Shown here: positions 40,121 through 50,762 of the stretch, piece after piece
Layout: each line of letters starts with the position of its first letter
Numbering within the stretch: the first letter of the stretch is position 1
Source: Rhizophagus clarus
Lineage: Eukaryota > Glomeromycota > Glomeromycetes > Glomerales > Glomeraceae
NCBI GenBank assembly: GCA_015698045.1
Contig: BLAL01000057.1
Coordinates: 310,001-374,000, forward strand
DNA length: 64,000 nt
Direction: 5' to 3'
Made by a program: the position numbers and the translations under genes
Notes under the pieces: model-generated
The model's input: only the letters and a program-made list of their open reading frames with translations
What the model was told of the DNA's origin: nothing
Database searches by the model: none

Positions 40121-42492
40121 TTAAGCATCGATATTACTTTTGACGTCAGCTTCTTCTTCTTCATTGTCCGTTAAAAGATACTCCTCATTATCTTCTAATG
40201 GGACAAATTGTTGTTCTGTTATTGATGAAGTAGCAAAACCTAAGAAGTTTTGTAAGACACCTTCGATCATTCCTTGAAGTCTGCTAGTTGCTTGATCTAC
40301 TTTTTGTACTAGCATACATTGGGTATGTAATATGTTTTCAATTTGTTCCTCTTCTGAGGAAGATGAGTTATCATAGGCTGGATCTTTTCTGACTCTCTTG
40401 TTTTGTTCATTTTTATCATTTTTTGGAGATGAAGTTGAAGGGGTTGGAGATCTGGCTACAAGAATACCAGACGCTGTAATATTTTTAAGGCGTTTATCTC
40501 GTTCTTTCCTAAATTGATTAATCGTTGAGCCAAACTGGTCAATGTGATTTCTGAGTTCAGTAAACTGTTGAGTAATTTGAACTTCTAATGTTTTCACAAG
40601 ATTGTCTACAAGTGAGTGTAATATTGTTGTTGTATGTCAGAGAGATTCTTGTTTTGATTGTTTGATCCTGTTTGGTTGATGCCTCGAGGTTGAGGTTTAT
40701 TATTTGGGGGTGGGTTGTAGTACTTTTAGTGTTGTTAATGTGTATAGAATTTTTTCCTCTGAAGTTGTTTTTATTTTGATTTTGAGCGTTGTTTCTGTTA
40801 TGAGGCTTGGTTGGAGTTGCATTGGATTTAACTATTTGAGCATATGATCTGCTTTTGTTTTGAGCAGTTAATTTAGTCCTTTCTTTCCATGCAACCTTAA
40901 CCGTATTGTTTCGTTCATTTGGACAGTTTTTGATATTACATCTAGCGTATAAATGGTTTGGATTGCCATACTTATTACAAATATTATGTTTGATAGTAGG
41001 ATCTGATATAAATAAGGGTTTATCTGTTTTGCCCTGTTTAATACTGAACTTTTTCTTCATAGCAATTTCTTTGTTTTCTTCATTTTTGAAGTTAACATAA
41101 GCGTAAGTGAAAGGTTTATAATGGAATGGGTTTCTCAGTATGAAGCAAGTCATCACATTCATCTCATCTAAAATTGGTTTTAAATTGATGGCTGTCGTTC
41201 CTATAGGGAAGCCTGATAAGCAGAGACTATGTTGCTTGTGTTGGTCTCTTTGTTCTTCTGATAAGAGGATGGGCGTCACTCTGATATATTCTTTACCAAT
41301 GAAGTGCGACCATTTATGATAGAATCGTTGAACTGAGTTTGCATCTTTATATGTAATGTAAGCTTGTTGGTATTGTTCTTGGGCTCGTATATTAATCTTT
41401 TTGATTTCTCCAAGGAGACTGAACGAGTTCTGAATTGTCTTCTTTTCAGTATAAAGCGGGATATTGAATACTTGGATTGTACGCTCTTTTCATTGTCGAT
41501 TTCTTTCTTATTTTTCTACAGGTTTTCTTTCATCGCAGATTTGAATTGGAAGGCAATATCTTTTTCCACGATATTACCATCTTGGTCTTCTTCGTTAATT
41601 TTAGTATGGAATCTTCTTCGCAAAACTTTATTATAGCTATCTTCGTTACTAAAAATAGCCTTTATAATATTAATAAGTTTATTTCTACTATTTTCTTGGC
41701 GTATGGACTGGTGGGCAGGTTTAGCATATTCAAAACCTGGGTAGTGTTGTAACAGTTTCAGCACTTCATGTGCTTTATCAGTCTTCCTCACATGTGGGAG
41801 GTTGTTGCTTTCGGTGTAGACAGTAAACAATTTGGGGATGAGGATAAAACTATCTTCATCGTCAGAAAGATTAATAATTTTAGGCTGATTAACAGGTTTA
41901 TCGGTAACTTGTTGAGGGGCTGATTTTGGATCTACATCCATTTTCAGATCAGATGGTTGTTGATCGATGGACTGGATCTGTCTTTTTTTAAATAATAACC
42001 CGTTTGAATGAGTTTGTTGATTTTCTTGATTTGGTGGATCGGTTACCATGGTATCCTCATTTGAGTCAGAGGCGTAGCAGGTGAACATGGTTTATTTCTT
42101 AACAGAATTATTAACTTATCCAGAAGTAATATGATCTAGGCGCAGCTTGAAAACTGAATGATCAGCGCCATCCTCGAGTGGACTGTCCTTTTTTTCAGCA
42201 AAGAGGTTGCTAGCGAGAGAACGTTCAGATTCTAGGTTGGAAGTAAGAGCTTTTTCCTTAGCAATAGCTTGCTCTTCTGCCAGAGTAGGTTTAGCTTTCG
42301 AGACCATGATTTCTTTCTTAACAGTGATAGAAGGACCTTTGGTGGAAGCACCTTGGTTAGTTGGCTAAGACGAAGTATTGGAAGCAATACTCAGAGCTGG
42401 AATAACAACGATGGATTTCTCGACAGGTACAACCACTTTGGTTGGTTTTTATCAGCCTTATTAGCAAGACGGGCGCTTTTTTTAGAAGACAT
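40121..42492 (-). pseudogene. LINE ORF1 (RRM-like and zinc-knuckle protein), broken
   Basis: Start MSSKKSARLANKADKNQP at 42492, then frameshifted pieces 42307-42116, 42088-41516, 41279-40557 and 40597-40121. The piece from 41279 begins with an RRM-like fold (HSLCLSGFPIGTT, then FTYAYVNFKNEEN) followed by a single degenerate zinc knuckle (ICNKYGNPNHLYARC; the second Cys has become Tyr). The last piece is coiled coil and acid-rich. ORF1 proteins of this sort bind the LINE RNA. A few stops and shifts separate the pieces. Confidence 0.85.
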
Positions 42493-43687
42493 ATTTAAAA
42501 TAAAGGACTTTTATATATCACTTTTTCTTTTAAAAGTTTTTTGTAAAAATTGGTACAGAGATCAATGAGAAAGAGTTTTTTTCTTTTATTTATATTATTT
42601 TTTAATTTAGAATATTTTGGTTAATATTAATGCTATCAATATAAAATTTATACCATTAGATCCGTCTCATTATGATGAATCTAATAATATAAATTTCATT
42701 AAAATCTAATTAGTAGATTTTTTAAATACAGGGATATGAGGTATGTAGGATAAGAAATTTTTAAAAATACTCCTGAAATAAGTAACTTTTTAAAAATTTT
42801 ATATGATTAATAAGCAAACTCATCCCCTGGCCTATTTATATATAGTTCAGGATCTTATAGGAACCAAGTAAAATCAAATCCATAAGATAAAAAATGAAAT
42901 AGTTAGTAGTAAACAGAATATATATGTAATTAACAAACAAAAATAAAAAAAATAAGAGTTATACTTTAACTGCAGAGAAGAACCAAAAGACCTAAAAAAA
43001 AATAGAATACAAAATGTAAGCAATGAATAGAATATAAGAATAAATTAAGAAATAAGAAGGAATATAAAATCAGAGCCATATAATATTGAACATACTCTAA
43101 TTGTAAAACTGAAGAAGTCAAAAATCCTAAAAAAACAAAATAAAGTTAGTAAAAAATAAAGTGTAAAAAGCAAAAATATAAGAAGCAAATAAAAAGAAAA
43201 AAAAACTTACTTTAAGATATTTCAGTATATTTGTTGAAGTAAGAAAAAACGCATTTAAAAAAAAGATGATCTAGCTGATAAACAAATACAAATCATATAA
43301 ATCACATGATATTACTGTTATGCTAGATTTTAATTATATCGCCCCTTACAAGATACATATAATTAAAATTAAAAATTCTGAAGTTGATATATCATTTTAT
43401 ATTATTAATTTATTAATATTTAGTCACAATTTTTTTTCGCAATGATATAAAAAATTAATTTACTATTACTATATATATATTTATTATAATTAAATTATCT
43501 TTTATACTTAAATAAAGTTATATATGTCAGAAAAAAAATTGCTTAGCAGAATAAAAAATTCAAAGGTTATAATAAGAGTTTATTTAGCAAAACTTAAAAT
43601 AATTTGCTTATTGATCCTTATTGATCATAGTAAATTTTGAAATTTTCATCTGACCTATATATATATTGTTTGGAGTCTTCCTTTAGT

Positions 43688-45080
43688 TATTTAACCAGCA
43701 TCACTAGCAGCCATCCACCAGTACCATTTTTCACGTAAATTAGCTTTAAATGGTTTATTTATCATAGCATCAAGTGGCTGGCATAAACTTATTAGACCTC
43801 TAGGTATTACTGTTAAATTGAATCCATAATCATGAAATTTCTCTTTTACAGAGTTTTCCAAATGTTCTCAAAAAAAATCATAAACCATTAATTTTAGAAT
43901 TCTGGTTCTGGTTTTATTATCAATTTCATCACTTAAATAATCAACATACTGGTTCATCAATACACTATCTATCTAATCTTTCTCTTGGAATCAGACGATT
44001 ACTCTGGAAGGTATTTTATCACCTTTTGATAGTCATCTTCCTTTAAAGATACAGATTGAAAAAAATTTAGTTTCATCTATAAAAAGAAAGAATGTTAAGT
44101 AAAATTAAAAAAATATAATCAAAAATCAAAAATATTTGAATATTATTGAAATCAAAATATTCTGAAAATCGATTAGTTGAATGTTAAAAAAAAAATAAAC
44201 TTAATAAAAAATCAGACCCTCAGAAGTTTATAAACAATCCGAAACTATAAACTTAAACCCTAAAATATCATAACTATTAAACCTAAAAATTGTAACCACT
44301 TAAAAACTTTATCACAACACTTGAAAATTAAAATCATGAGTTTATTATTCATAAAATAAAAAAAAGAGAATTATCCTACCTGCAGCACAGTCAAAACTAT
44401 TGTAAATCAGTTTTTGTTATTACCAGTGCTGCAAATATGAACAGTTTTCTCCCCTTTTTGGTTAATAGTAAAATTATTAGTCATATCAAACCATACTGGT
44501 ATTTCGTCCATGTTGAAGATATTGCATAAATCAAAAGATTTTTTAGTTCTCAGGCAGATAATAAATTAATGAAATTTAGCTAAAGACTCTTTTGTATGTC
44601 TAGGTAGCTTCTGGAAAATCTTTGTACGCTACCTCCAGGATAGTTTATATCTTTTCATAAAAAAAATATCCATTGAGATGATATTTTAAAATCCTTTACT
44701 GAATCACTATATAAAATTATCATTTCAAGTTCCTTTAAAATTTCTTGCATTTTAATTCGTAAGATCGCATAAATAACAGCTAATTCTTGTTTTTTTTGTT
44801 CAATAAGCCAAATATACAGCTTCTCTTCAGCCCTAGAATAAAAGGTTTTTCGATCTGAGCCAATTTATTTACTGTCTTGGTTAATTTCAGTATCCCAACT
44901 TTTGCTTGTCATAACCCAACATCCTACCATACTTGAGTTAAGCTGAAAGTATCTTGCTACTTAGTTTCGTCTGTATTCCTTAGTGTAAGTGACAATCTGA
45001 TTCTTTTAGCAAATGGAGTATGAAGTATGACTTTGTTTGGTAGTTTTATTGCGTAAAATCTTTGTGCATTTTCTTGGCAT
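43688..45080 (-). pseudogene. Tigger/pogo transposase, main part, broken
   Basis: From MPRKCTKILRNK at 45080 leftward: an N-terminal helix-turn-helix region (QIVTYTKEYRRN, VARYFQLNSSMVG), a CENP-B-type DNA-binding block (YSRAEEKLYIWLIEQKKQEL), and the DDE catalytic domain with MDEIP (first Asp), KGEKTVHICSTG, LKLMVYDFFEHL (second) and LISLCQPLDAMINKPFKANL (third). About fifteen stops and shifts. The frame ends exactly at the CCTTTAGT duplication of copy A and resumes at 32487. Confidence 0.88.
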
Positions 45081-45320
45081 TTTTGTGAAAGTTTTAAATA
45101 AGTTAAGAAACGTATTTTATATAAGTTGCGTATTTATAAAATTATTTGATTGTACAAGCAAGGTTATACAATTTGTAATACAGATTACCATATCATTTCG
45201 CAGTTTCTATTATCACTTTGGTAATGCAATTTTGAAGAAAAAATATATTTTATAAAATCACTAGAAATTAAGCATTCCCTATAATAAAAAAAGGGTGCTT
45301 AATTTCAGAAGTATATAGTA

Positions 45321-46371
45321 ATTCAAGATTATTCTTAACTGCAGATTTCATAAGATTAATTTGGTATTCGCTTTCATTTGTAGAGTATATACCATCAGGA
45401 GTATATATAATAAAATACCACTCTGTGCCTGTAATCACAATACTATAAATATAATCAAAATAATCATTCCCAAAAGCTTGATCTGCAGTCCGCTTCTTCT
45501 TATTTGTCTGGAATGCACTTTTAAGCTGAGCCAGATTCCAAGAAAAATAAAATATATTAATATTGAATCTTCTAAAAACAAAAATCTGTGTAGTAGACAC
45601 ACCTGCGCATATCTAATTATAATATTGCATAGCTTCCCTTTGGTAATACAGAGAAGATCTTCCAAACTTTTGATTGCATAGTCTACTCTACCTGTTGCAT
45701 TTTCACTGGAAACATTTTTCTGCAAAACTATAAATATATCTTGAAAGGTGAGTTTCTTGGCAATGGTAATTGATGCGTATAATATAGTTGAAATAAATTT
45801 ACCACACGTTACCTTGTTAATATTGGTCATGATCTCCACATTTAAAAGTTTTAAGATAATATCCTCCATACAGTGCTTGAATGCTTTATCATTATCATTA
45901 ACCTTCTCGAAGACTACAGAGAAAAATAAAGTAAATATAGCTATCTAGTCAGCTTCAAAAAATAATTAATTACCTACCAGAAGTAAATTGCTTGATGCTT
46001 GTTATATCTTCCCCATTGACCTTATTTCTACATAACATTTCCTTCAGGTCATCAAGAGTTTTAAGCAAGGAGTAATTTCATAATTTCTGGCTGAGACCTT
46101 TAATGAATTCTGTGAGAACCATTGCTGGATCTAATGTGAAGCCAATACCACGAAGATCCTCTTTAGTTAATTTGAGAAAGACTAAACTGGTGATTTCTTT
46201 CTTTTGTAAAATTTTAAAGTGAATCTACTTGAGCTTTAGGTCTTTCCTTCCCAAATAATTGATAAGCTCCTCTGTATTAAAATCCTTAATCAAGTCTGAC
46301 ATTGTTCAAGAAGAAATTTCTTCCATTATTGAGGCAGATGAGGCAGGTGAAGAAGCTTGTGAAGACATGGT
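45321..46371 (-). pseudogene. SAM-like-domain family protein, main part, broken
   Basis: Start MSSQASSPASSAS at 46371. A SAM-like domain follows (LINYLGRKDLKLK, stop, FKILQKKEITSLVFLKLTKE, DLRGIGF), an intron bounded by GTAGGT and TCTCTGTAG (to about 45915), then exons with CMEDIILKLL, ENATGRVDYAIKSLEDLLCI and, after a GTGTGT...CTCAG intron, LKSAFQTNKKKRTADQAFGN and GTEWYFIIYTPDGIYSTNES. At least three nonsense codons. The C-terminal helix is displaced to 32066 by the pogo insertion. GRVDYAIK and the E-x-K-like region look like a restriction-endonuclease-like fold, an inference. Same family as the gene at 21824-22778. Confidence 0.8.
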
Positions 46372-46746
46372 TTTTATATACTCCATAGCTATAGCCTATA
46401 TGAGTTTATGCTTGTGAAAAATATGCACTTGATTGCAGTTATAGGTAAAGCTAGTTTATGGATATAAAAGTATTTTTGGTTTCTGGAGTAAAGCTGCTCA
46501 GGTGGAAATAGATTTTTGATTCATAATGCATTTGCCAAATATACTGTATATGCAATTAAGATGTAGTACAGGATTGTCAGGCGATTAATATTACATCATT
46601 ACACGTGACATTTATCGAGATTTACGACAAGAACGTAATATGCTTTATTTATGAAATAAATCGTTGCCAGAACCGGCTTACAATACATAAAAAATGGCCG
46701 TTAAGGCGATTCGCAAGAATATATCGCTATTACATGACAGAAATTA

Positions 46747-47034
46747 TTATTCGGGGGAAAGGAGAGGGTAGACAAAAATATGAATCATATCTTCATCCGG
46801 ATTCTCAGGAAAATAAACCGAAATCATATTCTCTGGTTGCATACGTCTTCTTTGTATACTGGTTGGATAAATTTGTTGAAGATGAAAGTTATGAGGACGG
46901 ACTGGAAGATGAGGCGCTAATATGCCCCTAACTCTATCCACAATAACAGAGACAAGGTCGTTCTTGGAAACCTCGATCACGAAAATTACATTTCTATTTT
47001 GACTATTACGGAAACGGAGGTTGCCGGAAGACAC
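46747..47034 (-). CDS. Solitary Crinkler-type N-terminal (ubiquitin-like) domain
   Basis: A 95-residue open frame with the pattern of the Crinkler N-terminal header in Rhizophagus: NVIFVIEVSKNDLVSVIVDR, FHLQQIYPTSIQRRRMQPEN, then ISVYFPENPDEDMIHIFVYP. In typical CRN proteins this leads to a variable effector domain; here the frame stops right after the header and no continuing exon was found within 1 kb. It could be a lone domain gene, a first exon with a distant partner, or a relic. No damage inside the domain. Confidence 0.5.
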   Translation of the reverse strand: MSSGNLRFRNSQNRNVIFVIEVSKNDLVSVIVDRVRGILAPHLPVRPHNFHLQQIYPTSIQRRRMQPENMISVYFPENPDEDMIHIFVYPLLSPE

Positions 47035-47694
47035 ACGCCTTTATGAAAAGGAGAACGAGTTCCTAAAAAGCTAAGAATAATACACAGGGGGTGACACCGG
47101 TGATAAATAAAATCTATTTTTAGAAGCGGGGTCGGGATTCTGAAAAGAACCCCTATTCCCCTGATTTAATATTCCACATTATTCTTATTCACGAGATTTA
47201 TAACCACGAAAATGGAAATTATCGAAGTTGCTCCTTTTATCAGAAAGGATATAAACTCTGATAGAGAGAAATGTTAATAATAATAATTAATTAACTGTTG
47301 ATTAATTTGTCAAAATTAAAGATGACGATACAGGATGTAATCTAAATAGGTTCCCATTCTCTGACGATCCTCTTAAGATAATGCTGCTTACAAAATGGCG
47401 TGATCTTTGTGTAAATCACGTTTTTTTTTGAAATTCGCGATTTTCTGATACTTTTGACTTGGATTACCCAGATTTTAAGCCATTTTTTATGTAAAAGCAC
47501 CGGGAAATCGTCACGAATTTCAAAAAATATTCTTTTCAACACTCGCATGCTTCATTTTGAAAACGGCGATAAACCGCCAGTCATTATTCAAATTTTATTC
47601 AAACTGTCTTACTTGAAATCAATTACAATGAAAATTATCAGTCGAACTTGATTGTCAGTATGATGAATATGGTTTGGCATTTGAAGATAATTTT
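47035..47694. other. Gene-free stretch
   Basis: No coding signal recognised. GC content is slightly higher than in the repeat regions on either side. Confidence 0.45.
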
Positions 47695-47703
47695 TATATA
47701 AAT
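47695..47703 (+). promoter_or_regulatory. TATA-like element of the secreted-protein gene
   Basis: TATATAAAT about 130 bases before the start codon, followed by a CT/CA-rich leader (CTCTCTCAC near 47800), a usual layout for highly expressed fungal genes. Confidence 0.45.
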
Positions 47704-47831
47704 ATGTCTAAATTCTTACCTTCACAGTTTATTATCAACCTTTACTATTAAATAAATTCATTAAATTCATTTAATATCTTTATTTTCCACACAAGAATTT
47801 CTCTCTCACTTTTCTTTGCCTTTAAACAATC

Positions 47832-48206
47832 ATGAAATTCATATCAATTTTATTCATTTTTTTGGTATTTGCCATTGTTATGGTTCATACATCTCCCGCA
47901 ACTCCCAGAGCTCCTGAAGAAAAAATAGGACCCCATCTAAAATCTATTGCGGTACAACGTAACGGTATCTATGCTAAACTTTTGAAAAAGTTGAACTCGA
48001 TCAATGATGAATATGAAACACATTTCAAAAGCTTTGAAAAGGAATTACCAATCGCCGCAAAAAAGGATAATTTACCAATACCAAAATCTTTTCCGGCATG
48101 GAATGATGCATATGTAGAAGATGTACATAAAGTAAAAACAATCGCTAAAAGATTGCACAAAAGAATCGAAACTGCAATTGCAAAAGCAAAATATTATCAC
48201 CCTTAA
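47832..48206 (+). CDS. Small secreted protein, candidate effector
   Basis: Intact single-exon frame of 124 residues. The N-terminus is a clear signal peptide: MK, hydrophobic ISILFIFLVFAIVMV, then HTSPA as probable cleavage region near residue 20-23. The mature part (about 100 residues) is Lys-rich (about 20 percent), contains no cysteine, and ends KYYHP. It is predicted mostly helical. I recognise no family. The Pro/Ala segment after the signal peptide followed by EEKIGPHLKSI has no clear Kex2 (KR/RR) site, though KRLHKR occurs near residue 108. Function unknown; being small and secreted it could act at the host interface. The leader ATG is in a good context (AAACAATCATGAAA). Confidence 0.75.
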   Translation: MKFISILFIFLVFAIVMVHTSPATPRAPEEKIGPHLKSIAVQRNGIYAKLLKKLNSINDEYETHFKSFEKELPIAAKKDNLPIPKSFPAWNDAYVEDVHKVKTIAKRLHKRIETAIAKAKYYHP

Positions 48207-48984
48207 ATATTAATATAATGCTCATTTATTTATTTTTATTCTAAATTTAATAAATTTAATCCTAATTTTTTCTCGTATTTTATTTTTATATGACAAGTAG
48301 TAGTAAAATAGTTATAAATCTTTACTTAATTAAGAGTTATCATTTAGTCCTAATGATTGTATAATTATATTTAATAAAATCTCTTGTAATTCACATCTCT
48401 TCCGTTACTTGTTATAATCGGTGGTAATAGTAACACTTGAAAAAATCGTCATGTTTTGACTTTTTAAAAACGTTGAAAATATTATTATAAATGGTTTATT
48501 CAAATGTAGAACGGCGTTCTGACTGACCGTTTGGCCGACTCATTTGACCGATTTTAGCCCTAATTGTAAAATTAAACAATAAATCATTAGTATTCCAACC
48601 TCTTTTAAAGCGGCCCGACCCCATAATCCCGAAAAGTACAAAATCCCGACACATAGTATTTATTAAAGTGAGAAATATACAGTAGCACAGCCAGCTGCAC
48701 ATCAAAGTACGATTTGATGAAGCGCGAGGGTGGATAATCCTTTTATTTTGTATATTTATTTGTTTGAAAGTTGTATAATTGTATAATTATTATTATTATT
48801 AATAAAAAGAACGTTTTATACTGTATATCGCGTCTTTGATATATGTAAACTCATACAATTTTGACTTACTTTTATTACTTTAATCATGAAAACTCACGTC
48901 CTTGAATATTTTAATACATATTTACATTTTATTATTTTATTATTTTGCAAAAGTGATACAAAATGATAAATGAATATTGGTCTC
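48207..48984. other. Gene-free stretch
   Basis: 3' flank of the secreted-protein gene and further AT-rich sequence; short open frames only, none supported. Confidence 0.45.
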
Positions 48985-49330
48985 ACGCCCGGCGATCTCA
49001 AAATTGCGAGCCCCTCAGCCCTTCATAACATATGCTTTTGACGTTAATATTTAATTTTACAGTAGGTCCTGTGTTGCGTGTAGACCTTCTTTCACATTTT
49101 TCTCATGATTGTTCGGGGAAAAAAAATAAAGAATAAAGGTTAATATGTTTTTTTCGAATATACAGTATATGCAGAAATTATTATGTCGCACAACCTGTCT
49201 GGTGATCCACTTATTTTTTGTCGCACAATCTGTGGCTCAGCAAAAATTCTTCCGAGCTGAAGATCACCGCTCTGGGATGATAATCAGTATTCCGGACTCG
49301 GCCCTTAAGGCGCTTCGCTAAATTTTCCGC
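48985..49330 (+). repeat. Dispersed repeat R, copy 1
   Basis: Shares CTTCATAACATATGCTTTTG, AGGTCCTGTGTTGC, AAAGGTTAATATG and CACAATCTGTGGCT in the same order with copy 2 (52962-53102 plus 56257-56420, interrupted by hAT-like copy B) and partly with 57428-57470. Nature unknown; possibly 3' ends of related genes. Confidence 0.65.
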
Positions 49331-49359
49331 ATTAAATATATAACTTTATTATAGCAATC

Positions 49360-49991
49360 ATGGCAAATAATAATCCCGAAACACTTGCTAAATTATATGG
49401 ACTGTTTTATATAAGAAGAAGGATATAATAGCTATTCAGAAGAAACTCGATATTGGTGGGGTCCTGGAGGGACCTGGCAATGTAAATCAATCAGCAGTGC
49501 CTCCAGATTCCAAGCTCATGGAGAAAATACTTGCTGATTCATATGAGTTGTTGCTAGAATTGGTGGGGGATTTAATACCGATACAGAAGAATCTCAACAT
49601 TGATGGTAATCCTGTTCTAGAAGTGGAATATCAAAGTAATAAAGCTTCTACAGATATTTCATTGGAGGAGATATTTAATTTGCTTATGTATTTGGAAGAG
49701 GATATAATAGCAATTCAGGAAGAACTCAATATTGTTGGCTATACTAATCAAGAAATAGCAGAAGAGGCTGATAAAAATGCAAGAGTATATCTCCAAAAGT
49801 TTGAGGAGTTTCATGATCCCTTAGAAGATGTCCCAAGTGTGCTAATACAGAAATTCATTGATAGGGGTGTAAAAATGTTTTATTTTACTGGAAAAGGGCT
49901 TCCATTATTTCCAAAGGTCACTTCTCAACAATTGCATGAAATATTCATCAAAAATCCATCTAGCACTGGACAGTGCCTATGTCTAGAATAA
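49360..49991 (+). pseudogene. Internally repeated acidic protein, frameshifted
   Basis: A short frame from ATG 49360 (MANNNPETLAKLYGLF) shifts near 49410 into the frame that runs to 49991. It contains two similar blocks: DIIAIQKKLDIGG near 49422 and EEDIIAIQEELNIVG near 49698, plus ELVGDLIPIQKNLNIDG between them, so a unit of about 45-70 residues was repeated. Alignment of the first and last blocks shows two extra bases at about 49413, the likely frameshift. From 49422 on the frame is open for 190 codons. No family recognised. Confidence 0.5.
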
Positions 49992-50044
49992 GTTATATTT
50001 TTTGTCATACAAAAGTACATGCATGTGACCCAGCAAAAATATAA

Positions 50045-50602
50045 TTAATGATCATCATTCCAGACTATTGATCTAGCCAACCCTGGATCAGAATACCACT
50101 GTAAATTATCTCGCATACTTAAATCTAAGAGGCGCTGAAGACCCTGAGCTAAAGGCTGTCTACTAAAAACATTGTTTTGTATAAGATGATTTGTAACCAC
50201 TCCAATGAGATCAGGAGGCATTTAAGTTTTCACAAAATTCTCTATGTGAATATTTGAATTTAGCTTATCTACAGCTTCTTTGCTAATTTTACAATACCTC
50301 TCCAGATCAAGATATTTTAAATTGGAACATGATCTAGCAATTTTTTTGATAGATAATTATATCAGTAATTTGACAAAAACTAAGGTTGAGATACGGGAGC
50401 TTTGAGCAAGAATGAATGATATTGCAAATTGATATTTCAAAAAACTCTGTATGTCTAGAGATATTTAGATATTCTAATCTATAGCATGAATTTACAATTG
50501 CAGTTAGACCTATATCATTTTTTGCAAATCTGGAGAAGATACATCAAATTTGAATATGATTCTGCTGGCTGAACTTTCACATACTTCTACATGCTTTATA
50601 TC
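50045..50602 (-). pseudogene. Leucine-rich-repeat (F-box/LRR type) protein, C-terminal piece
   Basis: Leftward frames read DIKHVEVCESSASRIIFKF, then LEYLNIS-like, ISTLVF and [20 protein letters not shown] repeats, the Cys-containing LRR pattern of F-box/LRR proteins, and a tail PLAQGLQRLLDLSMRDNLQW ending at 50045. Several shifts and stops. The beginning is missing; a decayed hAT transposon starts 160 bases upstream. Confidence 0.6.
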
Positions 50603-50762
50603 CTATTGGGAAAAAGTTAAGAAGGTATAAGACATAATTAGTATTGTCGTCTGATACTAAGAATTCTATAGTCAAAGTCGTTAAAGCAAAAGCATATGTA
50701 AATAGAATCCTCATACTTTTTTATAGGGAGATCTACTGAAGAAATATAAAGGTAGTTAGTTC

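Larger units (their letters stand above)
34218..42598 (-). mobile_element. Full-length LINE (non-LTR retrotransposon), decayed
   Basis: Flanked by a perfect 20-bp duplication TTTTTAATTTAGAATATTTT (34198-34217 and 42599-42618). It reads leftward: ORF1, then ORF2 with endonuclease, reverse transcriptase, RNase H and a C-terminal zinc-finger region, a 3' UTR, and a terminal run of about five TAAAA/AAAAT units at 34218-34240. The 8.4-kb length, 5' ORF1 start and duplication show an insertion that is not 5'-truncated. Domain order (APE endonuclease, RT, RNase H) places it near the I/Tad group of LINEs, an assignment by analogy. Several stops and frameshifts in both ORFs make it inactive. Confidence 0.93.
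34154..42862. mobile_element. Possible small MITE (about 330 bp) split by the LINE
   Basis: GGACCCTGAACATCTC at 34152 and, inverted, AAGATCCTGAACTATATA at 42862 resemble the ends of the hAT-like copies A and B. Flanks ATAGGGAT and ATAGGAAC agree at 6 of 8 positions. Without the LINE only about 330 bp remain. Plausible old, short member of the same family. Confidence 0.35.
33447..43362. mobile_element. Insertion inside copy A, itself carrying the LINE
   Basis: Copy B reads straight through the point where copy A diverges, so everything from about 33447 to 43362 is inserted. Apart from the LINE it consists of about 750 bp on the left (with a 27-bp direct repeat around TAATGCTTAAATCTCRCAT at 33474-33525 and a purine-rich tract) and about 760 bp on the right. 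CTAGCAT near each end (33465 and, inverted, 43327) may be part of degenerate terminal repeats. Class not determined. Confidence 0.55.
32496..43679 (-). mobile_element. hAT-like non-autonomous element, copy A (with nested insertions)
   Basis: Flanked by the 8-bp duplication CCTTTAGT (32488-32495 and 43680-43687). Ends GGACCTTGAACAATATATAA and, inverted, AAGACTCCAAACAATATATA form an imperfect terminal repeat. Its left 950 bp (32496-33446) and right 315 bp (43363-43679) match, in reverse, the two sides of copy B at 53111-56248. The two parts would join at 33446/43363, as they do in copy B at about 53395-53430. No transposase is encoded. Confidence 0.8.
32069..45318 (-). mobile_element. pogo/Tigger-type DNA transposon, split by later insertions
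   Basis: Left end CCGTATACTTCTGAAATTAA and, on the other strand, right end CTATATACTTCTGAAATTAA form a terminal inverted repeat of about 28 bp (continuing GCACC), each flanked by TA (32067-32068, 45319-45320). It encodes a CENP-B-like transposase on the minus strand. Its own sequence is only about 2.07 kb; the remaining 11.2 kb is the nested hAT-like element and its contents. Confidence 0.88.

Noticed and set aside
46605-46931. 108-codon plus-strand frame
   Set aside because: Antisense to the Crinkler-type header, which has the better protein pattern.
49497-49991. Reading the repeat protein from a GTG at 49497
   Set aside because: GTG starts are not expected in a eukaryotic nuclear gene; the coding similarity continues upstream to 49422.
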